In this document: positions 15,716 to 24,848 of the stretch, one piece after another | How the letters are laid out: each line of letters starts with the position of its first letter | Position numbering within the stretch: the first letter of the stretch is position 1 | NCBI GenBank assembly: GCA_013364255.1 | Contig: CP054936.1 | Location: 6,590,353 to 6,654,352 of the forward strand | Direction: 5' to 3' | Origin: Streptomyces seoulensis | GTDB taxonomy: Bacteria; Actinomycetota; Actinomycetes; Streptomycetales; Streptomycetaceae | DNA: 64,000 nucleotides | The notes under the pieces: generated by a model | Told to the model about the DNA's origin: nothing | Seen by the model: the letters and a program-made list of their open reading frames with translations, nothing else | Databases searched by the model: none | Translations under genes and position numbers: made by a program

Positions 15716-17719
15716 GTGGCGCAGGTGGCGCAGACGTTCGACGCGCCGGCGGTGCGCACCTGGTGCTCCCTGGCCCTGCGGGCGCTGGGCCGGGCCCGCG
15801 AGGAGATCGACGCGATCAACGTCTATCCCGTCGCCGACGGGGACACCGGCACCAACCTGTATCTGACCGCGGAGTCCGCCGCCGCCGCCGTGGAGGCCGT
15901 GTTCGCCGCCCACGAGACGGGCGCGGGCGGCTCCGGCGGCCCGTCCCTGGCCGAGGCGGCGCGGGCCATGGCGCACGGGGCGCTCATCGGCGCGCGCGGC
16001 AACTCCGGGACGATCCTCGCCCAGCTGCTGCGCGGCATGGCCGAAGTGCTCGCCGCCGAGGGTGACAGTCCTCACACCGACGGCCGCGGGCTGCGGTCCG
16101 CCCTGCGGCGCGCCGCCGACTCCGCCCGGCTGGCGGTCGCGCACCCGGTCGAGGGCACGGTCCTCACCGTCGCCTCCGCCGCCGCCGACGCGGCCGACGG
16201 GGCCGAGGGCGACTGCGGCACGGTGGCGCGGGCCGCCTACCGGGGCGCGCGGACGGCCCTGGCCGCGACCCCCGGCCAGCTGGCGGTCCTGGGGCGCGCG
16301 GGAGTGGTCGACGCGGGCGGCCGGGGTCTGGTGGCGGTGCTCGCGGCGCTGGTCGAGACGCTGACGGGGGAGCCGGCCGGGACGGAGACGTTCACGGGAG
16401 AGACGTTCACCGGAGAAACGTTCAAGGACGGGACGTACAAGGACGGGACGTGCGCGGGCGGGGCGGCTCCGGACGGGGCGGCCGGTGCGGCGCGGGACGG
16501 CGGCGGCGCGGTCCGGTCGCCGGGGGTGCCGCACGCACGCGTGGGCCGCGGTGCGGACGACGAGGCCGGTGCCGGTACCGGCACCGGTGTGGAGCCTGGT
16601 GCTGGTGCTGGTGCTGGTGCTGGTGCTGGTGCCGGAATCAGTGCCGGTGCGGGCGCCGGTACCGGGACGGACGGCGGGGCCGGAGCGGGGGCCGGGACGC
16701 CGGCTGCCACGGTCCTGGGCGGGGCGGACACGGCGGTGTGCGGGGCCGAGCCGGACGGGCCGGGCGGCTGCGCGTCGCCGGCCGCTCCGGTCAGCGGGCC
16801 CGCATTCGAGGTGCTCTACCTCCTGGAGGCCGACGACGCCGCCGTGGCCCGGCTGCGGCAGCGCCTCGACGGGCTCGGGGACTCCCTGGTCGTGGTCGGC
16901 GGCGACGGCCTGTGGAACGTGCACGTCCACGTCGACGACGCCGGCGCGGCGGTGGAGGCGGGCGTCGAGGCCGGCCGGCCGCACCGCATCCGCATCACCC
17001 ACTTCGGCACGGGCGACGCGCACGCCGCCGGACCCGGCCGACCGCCCCGCACGCGGGCCCAGCGCGCGGTGGTGGCCGTGGTGCCCGGAGAGGGCCTGGC
17101 GGGCCTGTGCGCGGAGGCCGGCGCCACCACGGTGCTGGCCCGCCCCGGGGAGCCCCCGGCCAGCGGCGAGCTGGTCGAGGCCGTACGGCGGGCCCACGCG
17201 CGCGAGGTGGTCCTGCTGCCCAACGACGCCGAACTGCGCGACACCGCCGCCGCGGCGGCCGAACAGGCCCGCGGCGAGGGCGTCCGGGTCGCGCTCATCC
17301 CGACCCGCTCGGCGGTCCAGGGTCTCGCCGCCCTCGCCGTGCACGAGCCCGGCCGCCGGTTCGACGAGGACGTGGTCGCCATGACCTCGGCGGCCGGTGC
17401 CACCCGGCACGCGGAGGTCACCGTCGCCGAGCACGAGTCCTGGACCTCGGCCGGCGTCTGCCAGGCCGGCGACGTGCTCGGGCTCATCGACGGCGACGTG
17501 GCCGTGATCGGCTCCGACGTCACGGCCACCGCCGAGACCGTGCTGGACCGCATGCTCGCGGCCGGCGGCGAACTGGTCACCCTGGTCCTGGGCGACGACG
17601 TCCCCGACACCGTCGCCGCCCGCCTGGAGAGCCGCGTCCGCGACTCCTACCTGGCCGTGGACACGGTGATCTACCGCGGCGGCCGGCAGGGCGCGCCGCT
17701 CCTCATCGGGGTGGAGTAG
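15716..17719 (+). CDS. DhaL/DegV-type (FakA/YloV-like) kinase protein with low-complexity insert
   Basis: A 667-residue protein of the DAK2-domain family that in other bacteria (FakA) phosphorylates exogenous fatty acids held by FakB. The DhaL nucleotide/Mg site is visible: NVYPVADGDTGTN (DGDTGTN at 41-47) and ARGNSGTILAQ. The C-terminal half is the family's FakB-contacting part, ending LLIGVE. Between them, residues about 220-360 are low complexity: five 15-bp repeats and a Gly-Ala tract, which is not a family feature. GTG 15716 has gggagg at 5 nt. recG lies beyond the next gene. Confidence 0.88.
   Translation: MAQVAQTFDAPAVRTWCSLALRALGRAREEIDAINVYPVADGDTGTNLYLTAESAAAAVEAVFAAHETGAGGSGGPSLAEAARAMAHGALIGARGNSGTILAQLLRGMAEVLAAEGDSPHTDGRGLRSALRRAADSARLAVAHPVEGTVLTVASAAADAADGAEGDCGTVARAAYRGARTALAATPGQLAVLGRAGVVDAGGRGLVAVLAALVETLTGEPAGTETFTGETFTGETFKDGTYKDGTCAGGAAPDGAAGAARDGGGAVRSPGVPHARVGRGADDEAGAGTGTGVEPGAGAGAGAGAGAGISAGAGAGTGTDGGAGAGAGTPAATVLGGADTAVCGAEPDGPGGCASPAAPVSGPAFEVLYLLEADDAAVARLRQRLDGLGDSLVVVGGDGLWNVHVHVDDAGAAVEAGVEAGRPHRIRITHFGTGDAHAAGPGRPPRTRAQRAVVAVVPGEGLAGLCAEAGATTVLARPGEPPASGELVEAVRRAHAREVVLLPNDAELRDTAAAAAEQARGEGVRVALIPTRSAVQGLAALAVHEPGRRFDEDVVAMTSAAGATRHAEVTVAEHESWTSAGVCQAGDVLGLIDGDVAVIGSDVTATAETVLDRMLAAGGELVTLVLGDDVPDTVAARLESRVRDSYLAVDTVIYRGGRQGAPLLIGVE
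16388..16462 (+). repeat. 15-bp tandem repeat, five units, inside the DhaL-type gene
   Basis: Five consecutive 15-bp units start at 16388, 16403, 16418, 16433 and 16448, each beginning acgt. The first two are near-identical and later ones diverge. They encode ETFTG/ETFKD/GTYKD-type pentapeptides, so the frame is kept. Confidence 0.8.
16597..16632 (+). repeat. TGGTGC hexanucleotide microsatellite (six units)
   Basis: Six perfect TGGTGC units encode an alternating Gly-Ala tract, flanked by less regular ggtgcc/ggtacc variants. As a 6-mer it can change copy number without frameshift. Confidence 0.85.
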
Positions 17720-17747
17720 CGCCCGGGCCGCGACCGCCCGCCCCGGC

Positions 17748-20700
17748 TCACCCCTCCTGCGGCTCCTGCGGCTCCGGCGGCTGCTCCTGCCGCTCGTCCC
17801 ACCGCCGAAGCAGCCGCGCGGCCTCCGTCCGGCGGGCGACGGCCAGGTCGTCGCCCGGGATGTCCGCGGCCCCGTAGGCATCCAGCACGGCACGCGCGTG
17901 TGCCCTCGCCTCGGCGGGGCGGCCCAGGTCGGCGGCGAGCCGGGCGGCGGTGAGCTCCGCGCCGGCGCGGTCGTGCCGGGCGGCCGGGCCGAGCCGGGCG
18001 AAGACGGCGACGGCCCGCTCGGTCTGGGTCAGGGCCTCCGCCAGCAGGGCTTCGTTCTCGTCGGCCGCGTCGCCCCCGTCGGCGCACCGGATCAGCAGCT
18101 CGCCGAACTGCTGGTGGCTGCCGCCGAGTTCGTCGATGAGCAGCACCCGCTCCTCCTCGTCGACCACGCCCTCCAGCGCCACCCGGCACACCTCGACCGC
18201 ACCCGCCATCAACTCCCGCGCCGCCCCCACACCCGAGCCGGATCCCGCACCGGTACCGGTACCGGTACCGGTACCCGCATCCGTACCCGGGTCAGACCCG
18301 ATACCCGTACCCGCTCCCGCCCCCGAGCCGCACCCGATACCCGTACCCGCACCCGAGTCGCCCCCCGCCTCCGCCTCGGCGACCTCCTCCCCGCGCACCG
18401 CCAGCCAAGCACGCGCGCGCAGGGCGCGGACCGTGCCGGACACGCTGCCCACCGACCGCCACAGCTCGCCTGCGCGCGCGTACGCGGCGTCCGCCTCCGC
18501 GACCAGGCCCGCGTGGCTCAGTGACTCCGCGGCCAGGTGGGCGAGCGTCGCGTGGTCCTGCTGCTCGGGCCAGTGCCGGGCGATCTCGGCGGCCCTGAGC
18601 CGCTGTTCGGCCGCCGCGCGGTGCTCGCCCAGTTCGCCCAGCGCGTCCCCGAGCCACCACTGCGTCTGCACCACCGCCCCGTCGCCGTGCGTCTCGGCGT
18701 CCAGGTCCGCGAGCGCCGACTCCAGCACCTCCGCGGCCTCCGCCCACCGCTCCAGCCGCAGCAGCAGTCCGCCCAGCTGCTGCCGCGCCCACGCGCCGAG
18801 CGCCGGGCCCTCGCCGGCCGCGTCGGCCCAGTGCGCCGCCTCCAGCGCGTGGTCCGCCGCTTCGGAGACCCGGTCGAGACCGCCCAGCACCTCGGCCAGC
18901 TGGAGGTGCAGCCGGGCCCGCCCGGGCGCCTCCAGCACCGTGCCGCCGTGCTCCAGCGCCCCGCGCAGCGCCCGCTCGGCTCCGTCCGCGTCCCCCAGGT
19001 GGTGGGCGAGGGCGGCGAGCCGGGACTCGTACTCCACCGCGAACCACGGCAGCCCGGCGGCCACGTACTCGGCCGCCGCCCGCTCGAACGCCCCGGCGGC
19101 GCCCGGCAGATCACCGGCGCGCGCGGCGACCTCGGCGAGCATCGCCCGCGCCTCCGCGGAGCGCGCGGCCAGCCGTATGTCCTGGCCGGTGCGGCCCCCG
19201 ACCAGCGCCAGCACCTCCCGCGCGGCCGCCCCGGCGGCGGCCAGGACCGGCGCGGCGACCGGCCCGTGCGCCTCGTGCACCGGCCGCATCAGCACCCGCG
19301 CCCGCGCCATCAGCACGGACGCGGTCTGCCGCAGTCCGGTGCCCTCCTCGGCGTACAGCGCGAGGACCGCCTCGTACAGCGCGGCGACCTCGGCGAGCGC
19401 GCTCTCCTGGTCGCCCGCCAGCGCCCGTACGTACGCCCCTCGCGCGCGGGCCGCCAGCGCCTCGCCCGGATCGCCCGCCGCCGCGTACAGCCCGGCGGCC
19501 CGCTCGAACAGCGGTGCGCCCTCGGCGCCTCGGTCGATCGCCTCGTGCTCGGCGATCTCGGCCCGGTCCCGGTCGCTCAGAGCGGTGCCAGCGGTGCCAG
19601 CGGTGCCAGCGGCGTCCGCGGCGCCCTCGGTGTCCGCGGCGCCCTCGGCGGCCCGCGCCACCGCCGCCCACGCCTCCACCGCGTGCGGCCGCAGCGTGCT
19701 GGACAGCCGGCGCGCCCGCGCCACCAGCTCGGGCAGGGCCACCGGCTCCGGCCCGGCCGCGGCGGCCGGCCGCCGCACGGCGGGCCGGACGGCCACCGGC
19801 CGCCCCGTGCGCACGCCCAGCGGCAGCCGCTCGACCAGCGGCCGCCGCGCCATCCGCGCCCGGGTCCGCTCCCCGACGTGCGAGGTGCCGTTGCGCGCGT
19901 CGAACCGGGCCGCCAGCGCCTCGGCCTCCCCGCGCGCGTGAGCGGCCAGCTCGGCGGCCGTCCAGGGCCGGCCCGCCGGACCCGGCACCGCCCGCCCGCC
20001 GTGCCCCAGCTCCACCAGGCGCCCCGTCAGCAGCGCCACCACCGCCAGGAAGTCCAGCCGGCTGCGCGGATGCCCGGAGTCGGTGAAGTACGCCGGCCGC
20101 TCGGCCAGCAGCTCCAGGGCGCGCGCCTCGTTGCCGGTCAGCGCGCAGAACTCCACGTGCTCCGCGTACGCGGCGCGCATGCTCTCCATCGGCCGCACCA
20201 GCCGCAGCCCGCGCAGATGGTGGGCGCGCGCCTCCTCGGTCCGGCCCAGCCGCAGCAGCGGCAGCAGGGACGAGGCGAGCACCGTGTGCGGCTCGTGGGC
20301 GCAGGAGAGCCCGCCCTCCAGCACCGGCCGCCACAGCCGCACCGCCTCCTCGTCCCGGCCGCGCTCGGCCTGCCACCAGCCCTGGGCGCGCAGCTCGCAC
20401 GCGGGGCAGTCGGCCATCCGGTCCCGGTCGGCCGCCAGCCACGCCCCGTACGCCCGCTCCGCCCGCGCCACGTCCCCCACGTGCGCGGCCACACTCAACT
20501 CCGCGCCGCGCACCGCCCGTTCGCTGTACCCGGCGAGCCGGTAGCGGTGCTCCATCTCGCCGAGCCACTTCTCGATCGCGGCCAGCGGCACGTGCGGCCG
20601 GTCCACCATGCCGGCCGACATCCACTTGAAGACCCAGTGCAGCGAGTGGGCCTCGTACGCGTCGAAGTCCTCGGGGTGCTCGTCCCACAGCCGCAGCAGC

Positions 20701-20915
20701 CGCGCGAAGGGCGCGAACATCCTGTCCTTCTCGGAGCTGTAGTGGAGAACCCTCAGCTGGTGCCCGAGCGCCTCGATCACCGCCGGCGGCTCGCCCAGCC
20801 GCTCCGCCTCGGCGAGCAGCTCCGCCGCGCGCGCGTTGCGGGCCGGCCCCTCGGGCCGCTCGCCGTTCTCCGCCATGGCCCGCCGCAGCGAGCCGAGGTC
20901 CGTGACCGAGCTCAT
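17748..20915 (-). CDS. large TPR-like helical repeat protein, function unknown
   Basis: A 1055-residue Ala/Leu/Glu-rich protein beginning MSSVTDLGSLRRAMAENGER. Repeated helix-turn-helix units (for example AERAYGAWLAAD, EEARAHHLRGLRLV, AEAADAAYARAGELWR) suggest tetratricopeptide-type repeats over most of its length; no catalytic motif or membrane segment is seen. A CPAC pair near residue 170 may bind metal. A Gly/Thr/Ala tract near residues 880-925 is low complexity, mirrored in the neighbouring kinase gene. It starts where a 65-codon frame ends (ATGA overlap) and is convergent with the DhaL-type gene. Its role is probably as a scaffold or regulator, unproven. Confidence 0.8.
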   Translation of the reverse strand: MSSVTDLGSLRRAMAENGERPEGPARNARAAELLAEAERLGEPPAVIEALGHQLRVLHYSSEKDRMFAPFARLLRLWDEHPEDFDAYEAHSLHWVFKWMSAGMVDRPHVPLAAIEKWLGEMEHRYRLAGYSERAVRGAELSVAAHVGDVARAERAYGAWLAADRDRMADCPACELRAQGWWQAERGRDEEAVRLWRPVLEGGLSCAHEPHTVLASSLLPLLRLGRTEEARAHHLRGLRLVRPMESMRAAYAEHVEFCALTGNEARALELLAERPAYFTDSGHPRSRLDFLAVVALLTGRLVELGHGGRAVPGPAGRPWTAAELAAHARGEAEALAARFDARNGTSHVGERTRARMARRPLVERLPLGVRTGRPVAVRPAVRRPAAAAGPEPVALPELVARARRLSSTLRPHAVEAWAAVARAAEGAADTEGAADAAGTAGTAGTALSDRDRAEIAEHEAIDRGAEGAPLFERAAGLYAAAGDPGEALAARARGAYVRALAGDQESALAEVAALYEAVLALYAEEGTGLRQTASVLMARARVLMRPVHEAHGPVAAPVLAAAGAAAREVLALVGGRTGQDIRLAARSAEARAMLAEVAARAGDLPGAAGAFERAAAEYVAAGLPWFAVEYESRLAALAHHLGDADGAERALRGALEHGGTVLEAPGRARLHLQLAEVLGGLDRVSEAADHALEAAHWADAAGEGPALGAWARQQLGGLLLRLERWAEAAEVLESALADLDAETHGDGAVVQTQWWLGDALGELGEHRAAAEQRLRAAEIARHWPEQQDHATLAHLAAESLSHAGLVAEADAAYARAGELWRSVGSVSGTVRALRARAWLAVRGEEVAEAEAGGDSGAGTGIGCGSGAGAGTGIGSDPGTDAGTGTGTGTGAGSGSGVGAARELMAGAVEVCRVALEGVVDEEERVLLIDELGGSHQQFGELLIRCADGGDAADENEALLAEALTQTERAVAVFARLGPAARHDRAGAELTAARLAADLGRPAEARAHARAVLDAYGAADIPGDDLAVARRTEAARLLRRWDERQEQPPEPQEPQEG
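18251..18274 (-). repeat. CGGTAC hexanucleotide repeat inside the TPR-like gene
   Basis: Four perfect cggtac units, followed to about 18355 by degenerate ccgtac/cccgag variants. In the minus frame they encode Gly-Thr repeats. Confidence 0.8.
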
Positions 20916-21109
20916 CGGCGGCCGTCCTCCCCGTGGGCGGACCGCTCCGGCGGGCCGGTGAAAGCGTGGTCGAGCGGCGCGGAGCCGGCCGGCCGCAGCG
21001 GCTGCCGCGCCCGCTGCGCCGACGGGTCCACCGGACCGCGCGGGTCGACCCGGAACGTGGCGGCGGACGGGGGGCCTTCGGCTGATGACTGGGGGGTCTG
21101 GGAGTCCAT
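20912..21109 (-). CDS. possible small Pro/Ser-rich protein upstream of the TPR-like gene
   Basis: A 65-codon frame, MDSQTPQSSAEGPPSAATF at the start, whose stop overlaps the start of the TPR-like gene (ATGA at 20912-20915). Its composition (Pro, Arg, Ser) suggests a disordered peptide with no known family. The overlap is what makes it credible, because it is typical of translational coupling here. No good ribosome binding site precedes the ATG. It could be a spurious frame in the leader of the large gene. Confidence 0.35.
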   Translation of the reverse strand: MDSQTPQSSAEGPPSAATFRVDPRGPVDPSAQRARQPLRPAGSAPLDHAFTGPPERSAHGEDGRR

Positions 21110-21281
21110 CGTCGCAGCGCCGCTGGTGGAGGGGCTTGCCGACGGCGCGGGGTAGGGCGGCGCCGACGGGGCGGCGGGCCGCGGGGGAAGGTCCGTGAGC
21201 GCGTCATCCTAGGGCCCGCACCACCCACCTGACCAGGGGTTTCGCAGGACGTATACGGCGTTGTCAGTAGCGTGGTGTGCA

Positions 21282-23522
21282 ATGGATCCCGTGCCCGCAC
21301 TGCAAGAACCACTGCGTCGACCGCTGAAGTCGGTGCTCGGCCCCGCCACCGCGAAGGTGATGGCCGAGCACCTCGGCCTGCACACCGTCGGCGACCTCCT
21401 GCACCACTACCCGCGCAAGTACGAGGAGCGGGGCCGGCTCACCCACCTGGCCGACCTCCCCATGGACGAGCACGTCACGGTGGTCGCCCAGGTCGCCGAC
21501 GCCCGCCTGCACTCCTTCGCCTCCTCGCGGGCGCCGCGCGGCAAGGGGCAGCGCCTGGAGGTGACGATCACCGACGGCAGCGGCCGGCTCCAGCTGGTCT
21601 TCTTCGGCAACGGCGTGCACAAGCCGCACAAGGAGCTGCTGCCGGGCACCCGCGCGATGTTCGCGGGCAAGGTGTCCCTCTTCAACCACAAGCTCCAACT
21701 GGCCCACCCCGCCTACGAACTGCTCCAGGGCGAGAGCGGGGAGACCAGGGATGCCGGCGAGAGCGTCGAGTCCTTCGCCGGCGCCCTGATCCCGCTCTAC
21801 CCGGCCACCGCCAAGATGGAGTCCTGGAAGATCGCCAAGGCGGTCCAGACCGTCCTGCCGGACGCCCGCGACGCCGTGGACCCGCTGCCCGAGGCGCTGC
21901 GCGCGGGCCGCGCCCTGCTGCCCCTGCCCGAGGCCCTGCTCAAGATCCACCGCCCGCACACCAAGGCGGACATCGCCGACGCCCAGGCCCGGCTGAAGTG
22001 GGACGAGGCATTCGTCCTCCAGGTCGCCCTGGCCCGCCGCCGCCACGCCGACGCCCAACTCCCCGCCGTCCCGCGCCTGCCCCGCCCCGACGGCCTGCTG
22101 ACCGCCTTCGACGACCGCCTGCCCTTCACCCTCACCGACGGCCAGCGGAAGGTCTCCCGGGAGATCTTCACCGACCTCGCCACCGACCACCCCATGCACC
22201 GCCTGCTCCAGGGCGAGGTCGGCTCGGGCAAGACCATGGTGGCCCTGCGCGCCATGCTCGCCGTGGTCGACGCCGGCGGGCAGGCCGCGATGCTCGCGCC
22301 CACCGAGGTGCTGGCCCAGCAGCACCACCGGTCGGTGACCGAGATGATGGGCGAGCTGGCCCAAGGGGGGATGCTCGGCGGTTCCGAGCACGCCACCAAG
22401 GTGGTGCTGCTCACCGGCTCCATGGGCGCCGCCGCCCGCCGCCAGGCCCTGCTCGACCTCGTCACCGGCGAGGCCGGCATCGTGATCGGCACGCACGCGC
22501 TGATCGAGGACAAGGTCCAGTTCCACGACCTCGGGCTGGTCGTCGTCGACGAACAGCACCGCTTCGGCGTCGAGCAGCGCGACGCCCTGCGCGGCAAGGG
22601 CACCCAGCCCCCGCACCTGCTGGTGATGACCGCCACGCCCATCCCGCGCACGGTCGCCATGACCGTCTTCGGCGACCTGGAGACCTCGGTCCTCGACCAG
22701 CTGCCCGCCGGCCGCTCGCCCATCGCCAGCCATGTCGTCCCGGCCGCCGACAAGCCGCACTTCCTCGCCCGCGCCTGGGAGCGGGTGCGCGAGGAGGTCG
22801 CCAACGGCCACCAGGCGTACGTGGTGTGCCCGCGCATCGGCGACGAGGAGGACGGCCCGAAGAAGGCCGCCAAGAAGGCCCCGGACGCCGACGCGACGGC
22901 CGAGCGGCGGCCCCCGCTGGCCGTCCTGGACGTCGCGGACCAGCTCGCCAAGGGGCCGTTGCAGGGGCTGCGGGTGGAGGTGCTGCACGGCAGGATGGCC
23001 CCCGACGACAAGGACGCGGTCATGCGCCGCTTCGCCGCCGGCGACACCGACGTCCTGGTCGCCACCACCGTCATCGAGGTCGGCGTCAACGTCCCCAACG
23101 CCACCGTGATGGTGATCACCGACGCCGACCGCTTCGGCGTCTCCCAGCTCCACCAGCTGCGCGGCCGCGTCGGCCGCGGCTCCGCGCCCGGCCTGTGCCT
23201 GCTGGTCACCGAGATGCCCGAGGCGAGCGCGGCCCGCCAGCGGCTGAACGCGGTGGCCGCCACCCTCGACGGCTTCGAGCTGTCCCGCATCGACCTCGAA
23301 CAGCGCCGCGAGGGCGACGTCCTCGGCCAGGCCCAGTCCGGCGCCCGCTCCAGCCTGCGCGTCCTCGCCGTCATCGAGGACGAGGAGATCATCGCCGAGG
23401 CCAGGCAGGAGGCGGCGGCGGTCGTCGCCGCCGACCCGGAGCTGACCGCCCTGCCCGGCCTGCGCACGGCGCTGGACGCCCTGCTGGACGAGGAGAAGGA
23501 GCAGTACCTGGAAAAGGGATGA
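21282..23522 (+). CDS. recG: ATP-dependent DNA helicase RecG
   Basis: Branch-migrating helicase that regresses stalled forks and processes recombination intermediates. The 746-residue protein has an OB-fold wedge domain (about 60-160), Walker A GEVGSGKT (311-318), the RecG-specific DEQH box (423-426, followed by RFGVEQRDALRGKG), MTATPIPRT, TTVIEVGVNVPNATVM and QLHQLRGRVGRG. An inserted Lys/Ala stretch (PKKAAKKAPDAD) sits in helicase domain 2. The ATG 21282 start is preceded by TAGCGT at 8 nt, so a leaderless mRNA is possible; GTG 21291 is an alternative. rsmD and coaD follow on the same strand. Confidence 0.97.
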   Translation: MDPVPALQEPLRRPLKSVLGPATAKVMAEHLGLHTVGDLLHHYPRKYEERGRLTHLADLPMDEHVTVVAQVADARLHSFASSRAPRGKGQRLEVTITDGSGRLQLVFFGNGVHKPHKELLPGTRAMFAGKVSLFNHKLQLAHPAYELLQGESGETRDAGESVESFAGALIPLYPATAKMESWKIAKAVQTVLPDARDAVDPLPEALRAGRALLPLPEALLKIHRPHTKADIADAQARLKWDEAFVLQVALARRRHADAQLPAVPRLPRPDGLLTAFDDRLPFTLTDGQRKVSREIFTDLATDHPMHRLLQGEVGSGKTMVALRAMLAVVDAGGQAAMLAPTEVLAQQHHRSVTEMMGELAQGGMLGGSEHATKVVLLTGSMGAAARRQALLDLVTGEAGIVIGTHALIEDKVQFHDLGLVVVDEQHRFGVEQRDALRGKGTQPPHLLVMTATPIPRTVAMTVFGDLETSVLDQLPAGRSPIASHVVPAADKPHFLARAWERVREEVANGHQAYVVCPRIGDEEDGPKKAAKKAPDADATAERRPPLAVLDVADQLAKGPLQGLRVEVLHGRMAPDDKDAVMRRFAAGDTDVLVATTVIEVGVNVPNATVMVITDADRFGVSQLHQLRGRVGRGSAPGLCLLVTEMPEASAARQRLNAVAATLDGFELSRIDLEQRREGDVLGQAQSGARSSLRVLAVIEDEEIIAEARQEAAAVVAADPELTALPGLRTALDALLDEEKEQYLEKG

Positions 23523-23663
23523 GCGCCCGCTGAGCACCTGCCCCTCACTCACCGAACGCCCGCCGAACGCCCGCCGAACTCCCGTGGAACACCCACCGAG
23601 CACCCGCCGGCCCCCGCCGCCCCGGCGACGCGGTCAACCGCCCGACCGGCCACACTGGACGCC

Positions 23664-23693
23664 ATGCCGCCCACGACCAAGGACCCCAGATGA
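23664..23693 (+). CDS. candidate 9-residue upstream ORF coupled to rsmD
   Basis: ATG 23664 opens a 9-codon frame (MPPTTKDPR) whose TGA overlaps the rsmD ATG as ATGA. CACACT ends 7 nt before it (23651-23656), matching a leaderless arrangement. rsmD itself has no Shine-Dalgarno, so ribosomes finishing this peptide may restart at rsmD. This is inferred from geometry alone. Confidence 0.45.
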   Translation: MPPTTKDPR

Positions 23694-24277
23694 CCCGCGT
23701 GATCGCCGGCAAGGCCGGCGGACGTCGCCTAGCCGTCCCGCCGGGGACCGGCACCCGCCCCACCTCCGACCGCGCGCGCGAGGGCCTGTTCTCCACCTGG
23801 CAGTCCCTGCTGGGCGGCCCCCTCGACGGCGAACGGGTCCTGGACCTGTACGCCGGCTCCGGAGCCGTCGGCCTGGAGGCGCTCTCCCGCGGCGCCGGCC
23901 ACACCCTGCTCGTGGAGGCCGACGCCCGGGCGGCCCGGACCGTCCGGGAGAACGTGAAGAACCTCGGCCTGCCCGGCGCCGAGGTGAGGGCGGGCAGAGC
24001 GGAACAGACCGTCCAGTCGCCGCCGCCCGCCGAGCCGTACGACATCGTCTTCCTGGACCCGCCCTACGCCGTCACGGACGACGATCTTCGCGAGATCCTG
24101 CTCACACTCCGCTCGCGGGGGTGGCTGGCGGACGCGGCCCTCGTCACCGTGGAGCGCAGCACCAGAGGCGGTGAATTCGGTTGGCCGGAGGGTTTCGACG
24201 CGCTCCGGGCCCGTCGTTACGGCGAGGGAACGTTTTGGTACGGTCGCGCCGCCTCTACGTGCGAAGACGCACGATGA
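23690..24277 (+). CDS. rsmD: 16S rRNA (guanine966-N2)-methyltransferase
   Basis: SAM-dependent methylase that modifies G966 of 16S rRNA in the 30S subunit. The 195-residue protein begins MTRVIAGKAGGRRLAVPPG, with TRPTSDRAREGLFS, the SAM-binding VLDLYAGSGAVGLEALSRGA and the catalytic DPPY in FLDPPY. There is no ribosome binding site before ATG 23690; a 9-codon upstream frame overlaps it. Its own stop overlaps an in-frame ATG of the coaD frame, and coaD follows within 27 nt, the usual rsmD-coaD pairing. Confidence 0.96.
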   Translation: MTRVIAGKAGGRRLAVPPGTGTRPTSDRAREGLFSTWQSLLGGPLDGERVLDLYAGSGAVGLEALSRGAGHTLLVEADARAARTVRENVKNLGLPGAEVRAGRAEQTVQSPPPAEPYDIVFLDPPYAVTDDDLREILLTLRSRGWLADAALVTVERSTRGGEFGWPEGFDALRARRYGEGTFWYGRAASTCEDAR

Positions 24278-24303
24278 CCGGACCGGAGAGCGAGGGATCT
24301 CAA

Positions 24304-24783
24304 GTGCGCCGTGCCGTCTGTCCCGGGTCGTTCGACCCCATCACCAACGGGCACCTGGACATCATTGCCCGCGCCTCCCGCCTGTACGACGAGGTCTACG
24401 TGGCGGTGATGATCAACCAGTCCAAGAAGGGCCTGTTCGAGATCGACGAGCGGATCGAGCTGATCCGCGACGTCACCGCCGAGTACGGCAACGTCCGCGT
24501 CGAGTCCTTCCACGGCCTCCTCGTCGACTTCTGCAAGCAGCGCGAGATCCCCGCCATCGTCAAGGGCCTGCGCGCGGTGAGCGACTTCGACTACGAGCTG
24601 CAGATGGCCCAGATGAACAACGGCCTCACCGGCGTCGAGACGCTGTTCGTGCCCACCAACCCCACCTACAGCTTCCTGTCCTCCTCCCTGGTCAAGGAGG
24701 TCGCGGCCTGGGGCGGCGACGTCTCCCACCTGGTGCCGCCGCAGGTCTTCGAGGCGCTGTCCGGCCGGCTGGGGAAGAACTGA
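24304..24783 (+). CDS. coaD: phosphopantetheine adenylyltransferase
   Basis: Transfers AMP to 4'-phosphopantetheine, the penultimate step of coenzyme A synthesis. The 159-residue protein starts VRRAVCPGSFDPITNGHLD, the nucleotidyltransferase (T/H)xGH signature, and ends in the ISSTxVRE-like SFLSSSLVKEVA. GTG 24304 is chosen because gaggga lies 6 nt upstream and gives the standard length; an ATG at 24274 overlapping the rsmD stop would add ten unconserved residues. It is co-transcribed with rsmD. Confidence 0.96.
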   Translation: MRRAVCPGSFDPITNGHLDIIARASRLYDEVYVAVMINQSKKGLFEIDERIELIRDVTAEYGNVRVESFHGLLVDFCKQREIPAIVKGLRAVSDFDYELQMAQMNNGLTGVETLFVPTNPTYSFLSSSLVKEVAAWGGDVSHLVPPQVFEALSGRLGKN

Positions 24784-24848
24784 GCCGCTGACGTGCCGTC
24801 ACCCGCTGTCCGCCGGGTGCGCCGTGGTCGTACAGTCGTCCCGTCAAG

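Noticed and set aside
16597..16632. CRISPR-like short repeats
   Set aside because: Units are 6 bp, contiguous and in frame in a gene; there are no spacers and no cas genes in the window.
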